From: an uncultured Oscillospiraceae bacterium
GTDB taxonomy: Bacteria; Bacillota; Clostridia; Oscillospirales; Oscillospiraceae
NCBI GenBank assembly: GCA_900754965.1
Contig: CAAEEO010000034.1
Coordinates: 1 to 64,000 of the forward strand
Length of the DNA stretch: 64,000 nt
Reading direction: 5' to 3'
This document shows positions 7,551 to 16,833 of this stretch, in pieces; the first letter of the stretch is position 1; every line of letters starts with the position of its first letter. The notes below the pieces were generated by a model. That model made no database searches, had not been told where the DNA came from, and saw nothing but the letters and a program-made list of their open reading frames with translations. Made by a program: the position numbers and the translations under genes.

Positions 7551-8405
7551 TCAAGGGAGGATTCCAAACTCCACGATTCCCATAGCGCCGATGGCGATGG
7601 TGTATCGGGGGAAGACCACCACAGGCTGGCCAAGTTCGTTGAGATAGAATTGGGTGTTTTCGTCCACGGTCACAAACCCGCCTTCCTCTTCTGTGAAAAA
7701 CACAGAGGGGTCTTCGGCCTCGGCCATTTGTTCGCGGATGCTTTCGTTGCAGATCTCCACCCAGTTTTCACCTAACAGGTCTTCCAGTGTCAGTTCCCGA
7801 TCGAGGGAAAGGTCCAGATTATAGAAGAACTGCTCCTGCTGGAACGAGTAGAGGGAGGTATAGGTGTCCAGCACAAAGGAGAGACGGTCTTCAGACTGGT
7901 AGAGGATCTCATAATCTACATTGATCTCGCAGAACTCCCCATGGGTCTTCAGCCACTCCTCTTCGGTTCCTCCGGTTTCCAGGAAGGCCCGCTTATATGC
8001 CTGGATGGCCGCCTCGCCCTCGGCGATTTTGGCGTCCACACGCTCCTGAATCTCCTGATTGATCCGATCGGACAGCTGGCTGCCTGCGATTTGCGGCTGC
8101 TGTACGGTCAGGGTACGGTCATCGTCAACATCCTGGAACTGCCGGACGGTCAGCACCTGGAACAGGCTGCCCACAACGGGCAGATCGGCCGCGGCATTGG
8201 CGACGGTGGGGGAGAGATTCAGCACGCCCACCATCAAGAGGAAACAGGCGGCACAGCTGCCCAGTGTGCGCCGGATGGTTTGCATTTTACGCCGCTTTTT
8301 TCCTTGTCGGATGCCTTCCCGGAGATGTTCTTCCAGATCGGGGGGCAGGGGAACGGAAGAGAATTCTTCTCGGGCGCTTTCCCATGGATTCTTTTCGCTC
8401 ATCAT
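7551..8405 (-). CDS. RsiV-like anti-sigma factor with DUF3298-type domain
   Basis: 284 residues. A short cytoplasmic sigma-binding part (about 1-45) is followed by one membrane helix (about 48-70) and a large extracytoplasmic domain. That domain has the order of RsiV (DUF4163/DUF3298): QPQIAG, LEDLLGENW, and FYLNELGQPVVVFPRYTIAIGAMG at the end. In Bacillus, RsiV holds sigma-V inactive and is cleaved after binding lysozyme. ATG 8405 overlaps the sigma gene stop. Lysozyme sensing here is inferred by family; the usual sigma-V target oatA is not in the window. Confidence 0.85.
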   Translation of the reverse strand: MMSEKNPWESAREEFSSVPLPPDLEEHLREGIRQGKKRRKMQTIRRTLGSCAACFLLMVGVLNLSPTVANAAADLPVVGSLFQVLTVRQFQDVDDDRTLTVQQPQIAGSQLSDRINQEIQERVDAKIAEGEAAIQAYKRAFLETGGTEEEWLKTHGEFCEINVDYEILYQSEDRLSFVLDTYTSLYSFQQEQFFYNLDLSLDRELTLEDLLGENWVEICNESIREQMAEAEDPSVFFTEEEGGFVTVDENTQFYLNELGQPVVVFPRYTIAIGAMGIVEFGILP

Positions 8406-8887
8406 TCTTCGACTCCTTCCATTGAGACTCGCAGTTGTTTCAGTCCCGCATATAGCCGGGACTTTACAGTATTCAGATTCCAACCGGTCACGTCGCTGAT
8501 CTCTTGTAAACGCAGCTCTCCATAAAATCGCAGTTTGATAACTGTTTGGAGGTTTTCCGGCAATGCATCCACCCGCTTTGCCAGAGAATCATCTGGCAGA
8601 TCGGGTTCATAGCTGCCCGGATCCAGTTCTTCATCCGGCAGATACACCAGTTTTTTCCGCTGCTTGAGCTGATCCAGACAGGTCCGCACCAGAATTCGCA
8701 GGACCCAGCTGCGGACAGCGTCTGCCGAGCGGAGTTGAGACTGATTTTCCAGGGCTTTGCAGGCAGTGGTCTGCACTGCGTCCAGCGCATCCTCCTGATT
8801 TTTTAAGTAGCTGAAAGCCATACGATATAGAAGAGCTTGGTTATCCAAGAGAAATTGAGTCAGCGTCTGTTCGTGCATCGATGCCAT
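8402..8887 (-). CDS. ECF RNA polymerase sigma factor (SigV-like)
   Basis: 161 residues with region 2 (LLYRMAFSYLKNQEDALDAVQ), ending before about residue 90, and region 4 (LPENLQTVIKLRFYGELRLQEI, then a helix-turn-helix). The start is MASMHEQ at 8887, seven bases after AAAGGAG; an upstream in-frame extension has no ribosome site. The next gene encodes an RsiV-like anti-sigma protein, translationally coupled. An ECF-type promoter lies just upstream, consistent with autoregulation. Confidence 0.92.
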   Translation of the reverse strand: MASMHEQTLTQFLLDNQALLYRMAFSYLKNQEDALDAVQTTACKALENQSQLRSADAVRSWVLRILVRTCLDQLKQRKKLVYLPDEELDPGSYEPDLPDDSLAKRVDALPENLQTVIKLRFYGELRLQEISDVTGWNLNTVKSRLYAGLKQLRVSMEGVEE

Positions 8888-8918
8888 GTTGCTGCTCCTT
8901 TCGCGGGATTCTACTGAA

Positions 8919-8947
8919 TAGACGATCCGAAGAGTGAAAAAGTTGAA
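8919..8947 (-). promoter_or_regulatory. ECF-type (sigma-V-like) autoregulatory promoter
   Basis: On the minus strand, -35 TTCAAC (8947-8942) and -10 CGTCTA (8924-8919) are separated by 17 bp. This resembles the TGCAAC-N-CGTCTA form known for Bacillus sigma-V-type promoters. Confidence 0.6.
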
Positions 8948-8972
8948 GCAATCGAAAAATATCATGGAAAAG

Positions 8973-9007
8973 AAAAACGGTCAGACCAATGTCTGACCGT
9001 TTTTTTG
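8973..9007 (-). terminator. Terminator after cysS
   Basis: 10-bp stem ACGGTCAGAC/GTCTGACCGT with a 4-base loop. T runs occur on both sides, so it also works on the plus strand. Confidence 0.9.
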
Positions 9008-9014
9008 TACAGTG

Positions 9015-10421
9015 TTAGGCTCTATGCCATTTGACGCCCTGAGGGGTATCTTCCAGAATGATGCCTTCTGCTTTCAGCTCGTCCCGAATCCGGTCAGCCT
9101 CAGCAAAGTTCTTTGCCTTTCTGGCGGCCTGACGGGCGGCGATCTTTTCCTCGATGGCCTGGTCCAGATCCTGTGCCTGAGCGGGGAAGGGGATGCCCAG
9201 AACATTGCACAGTTCCATAAACACATCGTAGCACAGGGCGGCCAGTGCTTTGGTGGGATCGGCGGCGGGGGAAACTGCGGCATTCACCTCACGCACCAAC
9301 TCAAAAATGGCGGAGATGGCATCGGCAGTGTTGAAGTCGTCGTCCATGGCGGCGCAGAACTTCTCCCGGAATTTGGGCAGAGTCTGGGAGAAAGCGGTCT
9401 CGGATTCCGTCAGTTCTCCGTCCTTGCCGTTTGCCATGAAGAATTCCAGGTTCTTTTTGGCAGTCTGCAGACGCTCCAGGGCATTTTTGGCCTGGGTCAG
9501 GATCTCACCGGAGTAGTTCAGGGGGGAGCGGTAGTGGCTCATGAGCATGAACATCCGGATGCAGTCGTAGCCGTAGACCTGGGCGGCCTCCCGGACGGTG
9601 AAGAAGTTGCCCAGAGATTTGGACATTTTCCTGTTGTCGATGTTGATGAACCCGTTGTGCAGCCAGTAGTGAACGAACTCGCAGCCGTTGGCTGCCTCGG
9701 ACTGGGCAATCTCGTTCTCATGATGGGGGAAGGCCAGGTCTGCACCGCCGCAGTGGATGTCAATGGTGTGACCCAGGTAGCGGTTGGACATGGCAGAGCA
9801 CTCAATGTGCCAGCCGGGACGGCCTTTGCCCCAGGGAGATTCCCAGTAAGGCTCACCGGGCTTGGCGGCCTTCCAGAGGGCGAAGTCCAGGGCGTCTTCT
9901 TTCACATCGTTGACATCGATCCGGGCGCCGGCCTGCAGATCTTCAATGGGCTGATGGCTCAGTTTGCCATAGTCTTTGAACTTCAGCGTGCGATAATAGA
10001 CATCCCCGTTTTCCGTGGCATAGGCGTATCCCTTGTCGATCAGGGTCTGTACGATCTCAATGATCTGGGGGATATTTTCCGTAGCCTTGGGGTGGATGGT
10101 GGCGGGACGGACACCCAGTGCCTGGGCATCGGTGAAGTATTCCTGAATGTACTTCTCAGCCACTTCTGCAGAGGAAATGCCCTCTTCGTTGGCGCGCTTG
10201 ATGATCTTATCGTCCACATCGGTGAAGTTCTGCACGAATGTCACATCGTAGCCCCGGTACTCAAAATAGCGGCGCAATACATCGAACATGATGGTGGGGC
10301 GAGCGTTTCCAACATGAATGAAGTTGTACACAGTGGGGCCGCAGGCGTACATCCGGACTTTGCCGGGCTCAATGGGGACGAATTCTTCCTTCTGCTGGGT
10401 CATGGTATTATATAGTCTCAT
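9015..10421 (-). CDS. cysS: Cysteinyl-tRNA synthetase
   Basis: 468 residues, the usual length. It joins cysteine to tRNA-Cys in the cytoplasm. Class I signatures are FIHVGNARP (the HIGH motif) and KMSKSLGNF. Zinc-site parts are ACGPTVY, IECSAM and the FPHHENE segment. The ATG at 10421 lies behind GAGGAG. It is the last gene of a minus-strand run that begins upstream with recA, and has its own terminator. Confidence 0.97.
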   Translation of the reverse strand: MRLYNTMTQQKEEFVPIEPGKVRMYACGPTVYNFIHVGNARPTIMFDVLRRYFEYRGYDVTFVQNFTDVDDKIIKRANEEGISSAEVAEKYIQEYFTDAQALGVRPATIHPKATENIPQIIEIVQTLIDKGYAYATENGDVYYRTLKFKDYGKLSHQPIEDLQAGARIDVNDVKEDALDFALWKAAKPGEPYWESPWGKGRPGWHIECSAMSNRYLGHTIDIHCGGADLAFPHHENEIAQSEAANGCEFVHYWLHNGFINIDNRKMSKSLGNFFTVREAAQVYGYDCIRMFMLMSHYRSPLNYSGEILTQAKNALERLQTAKKNLEFFMANGKDGELTESETAFSQTLPKFREKFCAAMDDDFNTADAISAIFELVREVNAAVSPAADPTKALAALCYDVFMELCNVLGIPFPAQAQDLDQAIEEKIAARQAARKAKNFAEADRIRDELKAEGIILEDTPQGVKWHRA

Positions 10422-10434
10422 AGTACATTACTCC

Positions 10435-10977
10435 TCATACAGTTTCATTTTTCAGCACATCCCGGTTGACGACAAAGTATTCCACACCGGAATAGACAGT
10501 GGTGATCAGAATTACGATGCTGCACGCGCCGTCCAGAAGGGTAGAGAAGGAGGCCGACTGGCCAACGGCCAGCATCAGAATGATGCCCACCATGGTGCAG
10601 GCGGTTTTGACCTTGCCGGACTTGGCGGCGGCAATGACCCGTCCCTGTTCCACGGCAATCAGACGCAGACCGGAAACGGCAAACTCTCTGGCAACGATTA
10701 CAGCGAGAATCCATCCGGACATCCGGCCCTGTTCCACGAACAGGAGCATGGCGGTGATTACCAGCATTTTATCTGCCAGGGGGTCCATAAATTTGCCGAA
10801 ATTGGACACCTGATTGTAATGCCGGGCGATATAGCCGTCCACAAAGTCGCTCAGGGAGGCAATGACAAACACGGCAAGGGCGGCATACTGCATGGCAGGG
10901 CCGTCCAGATACATCAGAACAATGAATACCGGAATGCAGAGCACCCGGAAAAGGGTGATTTTATTGGCAGTGGTCAT
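10435..10977 (-). CDS. pgsA: CDP-diacylglycerol--glycerol-3-phosphate 3-phosphatidyltransferase
   Basis: 180 residues with about five membrane helices. The CDP-alcohol phosphotransferase signature is complete: SDFVDGYIAR, then GKFMDPLADK (D-x2-D-G-x2-A-R ... G-x3-D-x3-D). It makes phosphatidylglycerolphosphate, the precursor of phosphatidylglycerol and cardiolipin. The start MTTANKITLFR (10977) is preferred over an in-frame extension that overlaps rimO. It lies 10 bases after rimO, in the same operon. Confidence 0.95.
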   Translation of the reverse strand: MTTANKITLFRVLCIPVFIVLMYLDGPAMQYAALAVFVIASLSDFVDGYIARHYNQVSNFGKFMDPLADKMLVITAMLLFVEQGRMSGWILAVIVAREFAVSGLRLIAVEQGRVIAAAKSGKVKTACTMVGIILMLAVGQSASFSTLLDGACSIVILITTVYSGVEYFVVNRDVLKNETV

Positions 10978-10987
10978 GGGGGACGCC

Positions 10988-12313
10988 TCACTTTTCTGCG
11001 GACAGAGTGCCCAACAGGTCTCCGTCCCGGGTGTCTCGGATGAACACCGGCACAATCTGACCGATCAGAGCCGGTTTTCCGCTGTCGAAGTACACCAGCC
11101 AGTCGATATCCGGGGAGTCCGCCCAGCTGCGGCCGATGCACAGTCCGCTTTCTTCGTCATAGGCTTCCACCAGTACATCCAGGGTCTCGCCAATCTGGCT
11201 GACGGAGAAGTCTTCCATGATCTGGGCCTGGATCTGCATGACCAGATCTGCCCGGTGCCGTGCAACATCGCTGTCCACATGGGGCATAGCAGCGGCGGGC
11301 GTGCCGTCCTCCGGAGAATAGGGGAACACACCGGCACGCTCGATTTTGGCGTGGCGCAGGAAGGTACACAGCTCCTCGAATTCCTCCTCGCCCTCCCCGG
11401 GAAGACCGGTGATCAGACTGGTGCGAAGAACCAGATTGGGGATGCGCTCCCGGAGCTTATCAAACAGGACGCGAATCTCCTCTCCGGTGCCCCGGCGGTT
11501 CATGGCTTTCAGGATACCGTCGTTGATGTGCTGAATGGGAATGTCCAGATATTTGACGATCTTCTCTTCTACGGCAATGGTCTCGATCAGTTCATCGTCA
11601 AAGGCATCGGGGTAGAGATAGTGCAGTCGAATCCACTGGATGCCGGGGATCTGGCACAGCCGGCGGAGCAGTTCAGACAGCCGGCGGCCGCCGTACAGAT
11701 CCTCGCCGTAGCGGGTGATATCCTGGGCAATGACAATCAGTTCCCGGCAGCCCTGTGCGGCCAGATCTTCTGCCTCCTGCACAATGGCCTCCATGGGGCG
11801 GCTGCGGTAGCGGCCCCGGATAGAGGGGATGACGCAGAATGCACACCAGTTGTTGCAGCCCTCTGCAATGCGCAGATAGGCCCAGTTGGGGCCGGTGCTG
11901 ACCACGCGGCCCAGTTCTTCAATGGGGCCGTTTTTATCGGCAAAAGACTCGATGACCTGTCCTTCCTCCAACTGTGCCAGAACCTGGTCGATAGAGCCGA
12001 AACTGGCGATGCCGACCAAAGCATCCACCTCGGGCAGTTCCTGGAGAATTTCCTCGCGGTAGCGCTGCGCCAGGCATCCGGCGACCACCAGATATTTCAC
12101 CTGACCGGATTTTTTCAGTTCTCCGATCTGCAGAATGGTATCAATGGCCTCCTGGGTGGCACTTTCGATAAAGGCGCAGGTGTTGATGATGACTGCGTCT
12201 GCCTGTTCCGGCGCGGATACGATCTCGTGGCCGGCCTGTTGGGTCTGAAACAGCATCTGCTCACTGTTGACCGTGTTTTTGGGGCAGCCCAGTGAAATAA
12301 AACTAATCTTCAA
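10988..12313 (-). CDS. rimO: Ribosomal protein S12 methylthiotransferase RimO
   Basis: 441 residues with the three-domain layout of methylthiotransferases. These are an N-terminal Fe-S domain (SLGCPKNTVNSE, NTCAFIESA, AGCLAQRY), a radical-SAM core with CNNWCAFC (C-x3-C-x2-C), and a C-terminal TRAM domain (about residues 370-441). It adds a methylthio group to an Asp of ribosomal protein S12. RimO rather than MiaB is chosen from SLGCPKNTVNSE and the general pattern. It overlaps the recX end by 11 bases. Confidence 0.93.
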   Translation of the reverse strand: MKISFISLGCPKNTVNSEQMLFQTQQAGHEIVSAPEQADAVIINTCAFIESATQEAIDTILQIGELKKSGQVKYLVVAGCLAQRYREEILQELPEVDALVGIASFGSIDQVLAQLEEGQVIESFADKNGPIEELGRVVSTGPNWAYLRIAEGCNNWCAFCVIPSIRGRYRSRPMEAIVQEAEDLAAQGCRELIVIAQDITRYGEDLYGGRRLSELLRRLCQIPGIQWIRLHYLYPDAFDDELIETIAVEEKIVKYLDIPIQHINDGILKAMNRRGTGEEIRVLFDKLRERIPNLVLRTSLITGLPGEGEEEFEELCTFLRHAKIERAGVFPYSPEDGTPAAAMPHVDSDVARHRADLVMQIQAQIMEDFSVSQIGETLDVLVEAYDEESGLCIGRSWADSPDIDWLVYFDSGKPALIGQIVPVFIRDTRDGDLLGTLSAEK

Positions 12314-12800
12314 AATTGATTCCCTCTGTCATTCCATAAAATTCTTCATTATCCTGATCTGCCAGAACCCGCTGTTTGGCGGACTGGATTTCGGACCAGG
12401 AAAAGCCGCGGCGCAGCAGTGCGTCAGTGGCTCTTTTCAATTCTGCTCGATCCGGGGCGGAACTGCGCAATTTGCTGCGCAGGAGCCGGTCGATGGTTTC
12501 GTCCTGCTCCGGGTATTGGAGCATTGCCTCTTCCCAGAGGTCTTTCGGCAAGCCGTGCCGGAACAGTTCGTTCCGGATGCGGGATTTGCCGTACCCTTTG
12601 GCGGCGTAGTGGCGGACCACCATAGCGGCATAGCGGACATCGTCCACAACGCCCAGGTCGACCAGCCAGTCGGCAACGGCCTCAGCCGCCTCGGGGGATT
12701 CGCCTTTGGCAGTGAGTTTCTCAATCAGCTCCCGGCGAGATACATCCCGGCGCTCCAGAATTCGCAGCGCCCGGGTTTTGGTTTGTTCCGGCAGCTCCAT
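12303..12800 (-). CDS. recX: RecA regulatory protein RecX
   Basis: 165 residues of repeated three-helix units typical of RecX. Motifs include LIEKLTAKGE, DDVRYAAMVVRHYAAKGYG and ALLRRGFSWSEIQSA. RecX modulates RecA filament growth. Its ATG overlaps the recA stop (TGATG), so it is coupled to recA as in many Gram-positive bacteria. Confidence 0.94.
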   Translation of the reverse strand: MELPEQTKTRALRILERRDVSRRELIEKLTAKGESPEAAEAVADWLVDLGVVDDVRYAAMVVRHYAAKGYGKSRIRNELFRHGLPKDLWEEAMLQYPEQDETIDRLLRSKLRSSAPDRAELKRATDALLRRGFSWSEIQSAKQRVLADQDNEEFYGMTEGINFED

Positions 12801-13900
12801 CAGCCTTCAAAATCGTCCGCGCTCACATCCACAGCCCGGCCGGCCGCCTGGGCGGCTTTCTTTGCCTGGGGGGACAGGAGTTTCACGGCGTTGGCGCGAA
12901 TCTGCTCTTCAATCTGATCGCTGACATCCGGGTTATCCAGCAGATACTGGCGCACATTGTCCCGACCCTGAATCCGGCTGCCATTGACGGTGAACCAGGC
13001 ACCGCCCTTTTCGATAATGTCCAACTTGACGCCCAGGTCGATGATCTCACCGACTTTGGAGATGCCTTCGCCATAGATGATGTCAAACTCTGCCTCCTTG
13101 AAGGGGGGAGCGACCTTGTTTTTGACCACTTTGGCCCGGGTACGGTTGCCGATGACCTCGGTGCCGGATTTCAGGGTTTCTACACGGCGCATATCAATGC
13201 GGACACTGGAGAAGTATTTCAGTGCCCGGCCGCCGGGGGTGGTTTCCGGGTTGCCGTACATCACGCCGATCTTTTCCCGGAGCTGATTGATAAAGACCAC
13301 CACGCAGTTGGTTTTGGAAACGATACCGGCCAGTTTCCGCAGGGCCTGACTCATCAGACGCGCCACAACGCCCACACTGGATTCACCCATTTCTCCTTCC
13401 AGTTCGGAGCGGGGCAGCAGCGCGGCCACGGAGTCTACCACCACACAGTCGATGGCGCCGGAGCGCACCAGTTGCTCGGTAATTTCCAGAGCCTGCTCTC
13501 CGGTGTCCGGCTGAGAGATCAGCAGTTCGTCAATGTTCACGCCCAGTGCCCGGGCGTAGGCAGGTTCCAGTGCGTGTTCCACATCGATGAAAGCCACATC
13601 GCCGCCCAATTTCTGGGCACTGGCCAGAATATGCAGGGCCAGCGTGGTCTTACCGCAGGATTCCGGCCCATAGATCTCCACGATGCGGCCTCTGGGAACG
13701 CCGCCGATACCCAGCGCCAGATCCAAAGACAGGGAACCGGTGGAGATGGCCTCCACATTCACGGGAATATCATCGCCAAGGCGCATGATGGCGCCTTTGC
13801 CGAAATTCTTTTCAATTTGTGCCAGAGCTGTTTCCAGCGCTTTCTTTTTATCTTCCGCCTGTCCGGGCGGTGTTACAGTACCCATATTACTTTTTGCCAT
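12800..13900 (-). CDS. recA: Recombinase RecA
   Basis: 366 residues, full length and with no intein. Walker A is GPESCGKTT (about residues 79-87), Walker B ends in VVVDSVAAL, and the L1/L2 regions and NQLREKIGVMYGNPETTPGG are intact. It drives homologous recombination and LexA cleavage. GAGGTG precedes the ATG. A TATAAT sits across the prmC stop codon (near 13944) and could be a -10 box, but I see no clear -35 or LexA box. Confidence 0.98.
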   Translation of the reverse strand: MAKSNMGTVTPPGQAEDKKKALETALAQIEKNFGKGAIMRLGDDIPVNVEAISTGSLSLDLALGIGGVPRGRIVEIYGPESCGKTTLALHILASAQKLGGDVAFIDVEHALEPAYARALGVNIDELLISQPDTGEQALEITEQLVRSGAIDCVVVDSVAALLPRSELEGEMGESSVGVVARLMSQALRKLAGIVSKTNCVVVFINQLREKIGVMYGNPETTPGGRALKYFSSVRIDMRRVETLKSGTEVIGNRTRAKVVKNKVAPPFKEAEFDIIYGEGISKVGEIIDLGVKLDIIEKGGAWFTVNGSRIQGRDNVRQYLLDNPDVSDQIEEQIRANAVKLLSPQAKKAAQAAGRAVDVSADDFEG

Positions 13901-13944
13901 TTGTTACACCTCATTTATTGAAGATCAGGGGTTGTCTATCTGCA

Positions 13945-14802
13945 TTATAGCTGACCGGATACGACTCTTTCGGTACAGCCTGTGTCCAAAACGGAGTGAA
14001 CATCCCGGAAACCGGCCTGACGCATCAGTTCCATGATATGGGCGGCCTGGTCTTCGCCTACCTCAAACATCAGGTAGCCGCCCGGGCGCAGGCAGGATTT
14101 CCATTTTTCCAGAATGACCTCATAAAAATCGTAGCCATCCTCGCCGCCGTCCAATGCCTCAGTGGGCTCATATTCCCGCACAGAGGGGTCCAGTGACAGG
14201 ACATCCTGACTGCGGATATAGGGCGGGTTGGACACGATCAGGTCGAAAGTCCCGATATGGGCGGGCGGGTCCTGAAAGACATCTGCCTTCATACAGGCCA
14301 CTCTGGCGCCCAGGGTACATTTCATCACATTGGAGCGGGCCACCCGCAGGGCTTTGTCGCTCAGGTCTACCATGACGATGCGGGAATTGGGCAGCTGTTT
14401 GCCGATGGCACAGCCGATGCACCCGCTGCCGCAGCACAGATCCATGACCCGAGGGCGGTTGGATTTTCCCCGGAAGGCACTGATTGCATGGGAGACCAGA
14501 ACTTCCGTATCGACCCGGGGGATGAGCACATCCGGTGTGACATTCAAATCCAGGCCGTAGAATTCCCAGCTGCCGAGAATGTAGGCCAGAGGTTCTCCGG
14601 CCAGACGGCGGGCAATCATGGCCTGGGCGGCGGAGATAATGTCCTGCCCGGTGTAGAGCATGAAGTCACGGACCAGTTCGTCCGGCGTTTTTCCGGCTGC
14701 ATGGGCTGCAATCAGACGGGCCTCCAGATTGGCGTTTTCCACGCCGTTTTCCCGGAGCGTGTTCCGGATATCAATATACAGTTGGTTGTAGGTTTTTAAC
14801 AA
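13945..14802 (-). CDS. prmC: Peptide chain release factor N5-glutamine methyltransferase
   Basis: 285 residues. An N-terminal helical domain binds release factor, and a Rossmann methyltransferase domain carries DLCCGSGCIG (SAM binding) and the catalytic NPPYI. It methylates the GGQ glutamine of RF1/RF2. The start is taken as TTG 14802, five bases after AGGTGA; GTG 14811 is possible but lacks a ribosome site. The release factor gene prfA is not next to it here. Confidence 0.93.
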   Translation of the reverse strand: MLKTYNQLYIDIRNTLRENGVENANLEARLIAAHAAGKTPDELVRDFMLYTGQDIISAAQAMIARRLAGEPLAYILGSWEFYGLDLNVTPDVLIPRVDTEVLVSHAISAFRGKSNRPRVMDLCCGSGCIGCAIGKQLPNSRIVMVDLSDKALRVARSNVMKCTLGARVACMKADVFQDPPAHIGTFDLIVSNPPYIRSQDVLSLDPSVREYEPTEALDGGEDGYDFYEVILEKWKSCLRPGGYLMFEVGEDQAAHIMELMRQAGFRDVHSVLDTGCTERVVSGQL

Positions 14803-14843
14803 GCAGATCACCTGTCACATATAAATTATAGGAGTGCGGTCGG

Positions 14844-15791
14844 TTACCAGGCATCGGCGCCCTGCTCTTCAGGGATCACCAACTCCATAGCGCGGATGGC
14901 ACATTCAATCATGCTGTCATCCGGTTCGTTGGTGGTGATGCGCTGAATCTGTTTGCCCGGCCAGGAAAGGATGGAGGACAGCAGGTTATCATGGCCGCCG
15001 GCCCAGCGGTTGATCTCATAGCTGATGCCCACGATCAGAGGCAGGACCAGCAGTTTGCAGCCCATCCGCGCCCAGGTGTTGGACACATGGATCAGGGAAC
15101 CGACCAGAATACTCACGATGATGACCACAAACATAAAACTGGTGCCGCAGCGCGGATGCAGCCGGGGCTGAACGCGGACATTTTCCACGGTCAGAGGCTG
15201 CTGCCGTTCATAACAGAAAATGGTCTTGTGCTCCGCACCATGGTAGGAAAAGACTCTGGAAATTTCCGGAATTCTGGCACAGAGGGCCAGATAGATGAAG
15301 AAAATCACCAGTTTGCACAGACCTTCCAGCAGGGTGCGGGCGTAAAAGTTGTCCTGGACGCCGGGGATCAGACCCACCAGAAAGGTGGGCAGGAAGAGAA
15401 AAAGCATCAGCGACAGTCCCAGACCCATGATCATGGCCACGCCGATGATCAGTTTCTGGGCAGTCTCGTTGGAGAAATGTTTCTCAATCCAGAGGTCCAG
15501 CTTTCCGGGTTCTTCCTGCTGGTCTTCCGGGAGCAGGGAGGCGGAATAGGACAGAGCCTTGATGCCGTTGACAAGGGAAACCACCAGGGCGGCGGCGCCG
15601 CGAATGATGGGCCAGCCCAAAACAGGGCATTTTTCTTTCAGGGGATGGATCTCTTCCACTTTTTCCACCAGACCGTCTTCCGTGCGGCAGACAATGGCCT
15701 GCTTGAACGGACCGCGCATCAAAATGCCCTCCATCAGGGCCTGTCCGCCGATACTGGTGCGAAAAGATACTTTAGGGTTAGCGTTGCTCAT
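14844..15791 (-). CDS. DUF1385 family membrane protein (YqhQ-like)
   Basis: 315 residues. The start SIGGQALMEGILMRGP is the family signature. About four membrane helices follow (residues 60-85, 110-150, 215-250), with YHGAEHKTIFCYE and the HPRCGTSFMF motif rich in conserved His/Cys/Glu. DUF1385 proteins are common in Firmicutes beside prmC and prfA; their biochemical role is unknown. It begins two bases after the histidine kinase stop, so it shares that operon. Confidence 0.9.
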   Translation of the reverse strand: MSNANPKVSFRTSIGGQALMEGILMRGPFKQAIVCRTEDGLVEKVEEIHPLKEKCPVLGWPIIRGAAALVVSLVNGIKALSYSASLLPEDQQEEPGKLDLWIEKHFSNETAQKLIIGVAMIMGLGLSLMLFLFLPTFLVGLIPGVQDNFYARTLLEGLCKLVIFFIYLALCARIPEISRVFSYHGAEHKTIFCYERQQPLTVENVRVQPRLHPRCGTSFMFVVIIVSILVGSLIHVSNTWARMGCKLLVLPLIVGISYEINRWAGGHDNLLSSILSWPGKQIQRITTNEPDDSMIECAIRAMELVIPEEQGADAW

Positions 15792-15793
15792 AG

Positions 15794-16831
15794 TTACCTC
15801 GGTTCTGCAGTTTGGGATTCTCCCAGGGGGAGTTTGACGGTGACGCAGGTGCCGCCACCGGGAGCATTTGCAACGGCCAGGTTCCCGCCGTGACGGGTGA
15901 TGATCTCATCACAGACGGCCAGTCCGATGCCGTTGCCCCGGATGTGGGAACTGCCTTTGTAGAATTTTTCTTTCACATGAGCCAGTTCAGATTCCGGGAT
16001 TCCGGGACCGTGATCCCGGAAAGAGATGGAAACGGTTTCCGGCGCACAATTCATGTGGACTTCGATGGTTTCCCCACCGATGCCGTACTTGGCGGCATTG
16101 TCCAGAATGTTTAGAAATACCTGCCGCAGCCGTTCCGGGTCACCGTTGATGAGGGGGATGTCCCCTTCGGGGATCTCATAGATCAGTTTCATATTCTCTT
16201 TTTTCAGCAGGTCGCTGTAGGTCATGATGGCGTCCTCCAGCTCTGCAGTGATGTCCACCAGTTCCATGGTCAGCTTGAACCGGCCGTCCTGGATACGGGT
16301 GAACTCCAACAAGTCGCTGACCATGTTGGTCAGCCGTCCGGCCTCTCGACCGATGATCTCCAGCCCCCGGCGGGAGTCGCCGGTGATGTTCTCGTCAAAG
16401 AGCATAGTTTCGCTCCAACCGGTGATGGCTGTGAGCGGGGTGCGCAGTTCATGGGAAACGGAAGAAATGAACTCCGACTGCACCTTTTCTGCCTCGCAGA
16501 TTTTCGTGGACATCTCGTTGATGGCATCGGTCAGATCGCCGATCTCATCATCACCGGCTTTCACAGCCTGCAGGCCATATCCGCCGTCGGAAATACGGTG
16601 GGCCAGATCGGTCACTTCGCTGATAGGTTCTGTGATACTGCGGATGAACTTGAAATTGGCATAGACCACCAGTCCGCCGAGCAGTGCAAACATCAAAACG
16701 GTGAGCACGGTCCATCCTCTGGAAAGGAACAGGTAGCACAGCAGGCCTGCCAGAATCAGGGCCGCTACGGAGATGACGGCATTGAGGGCGCCGCGGGCTT
16801 TCAAAGTGGTAAATTTTTTCTGCATTTCCAT
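15794..16831 (-). CDS. Sensor histidine kinase, HAMP-HisKA-HATPase type
   Basis: 345 residues. Two membrane helices (about 15-60) are almost joined, leaving little extracytoplasmic loop, so sensing is probably within the membrane. A HAMP domain follows (about 60-115), then the H box SHELRTPLTAI and the ATP-binding N, G1 and G2 boxes (NILDNAAKYG, DHGPGIP, GNGIGLAV). It partners the regulator immediately upstream. ATG 16831 follows the regulator stop; a GTG at 16846 would overlap it. Confidence 0.92.
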   Translation of the reverse strand: MEMQKKFTTLKARGALNAVISVAALILAGLLCYLFLSRGWTVLTVLMFALLGGLVVYANFKFIRSITEPISEVTDLAHRISDGGYGLQAVKAGDDEIGDLTDAINEMSTKICEAEKVQSEFISSVSHELRTPLTAITGWSETMLFDENITGDSRRGLEIIGREAGRLTNMVSDLLEFTRIQDGRFKLTMELVDITAELEDAIMTYSDLLKKENMKLIYEIPEGDIPLINGDPERLRQVFLNILDNAAKYGIGGETIEVHMNCAPETVSISFRDHGPGIPESELAHVKEKFYKGSSHIRGNGIGLAVCDEIITRHGGNLAVANAPGGGTCVTVKLPLGESQTAEPR

Positions 16832-16833
16832 GG

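Noticed and set aside
9012..10415. 467-codon plus-strand open frame
   Set aside because: Exact antisense of cysS; a high-GC codon-phase shadow with no ribosome site.
10862..12295. 477-codon plus-strand open frame
   Set aside because: Antisense of rimO; Asp/Gly/His-rich shadow composition.
12800..13900. Intein in RecA (also checked in DnaB and the ATPase A subunit)
   Set aside because: All three genes have normal length with motifs uninterrupted.
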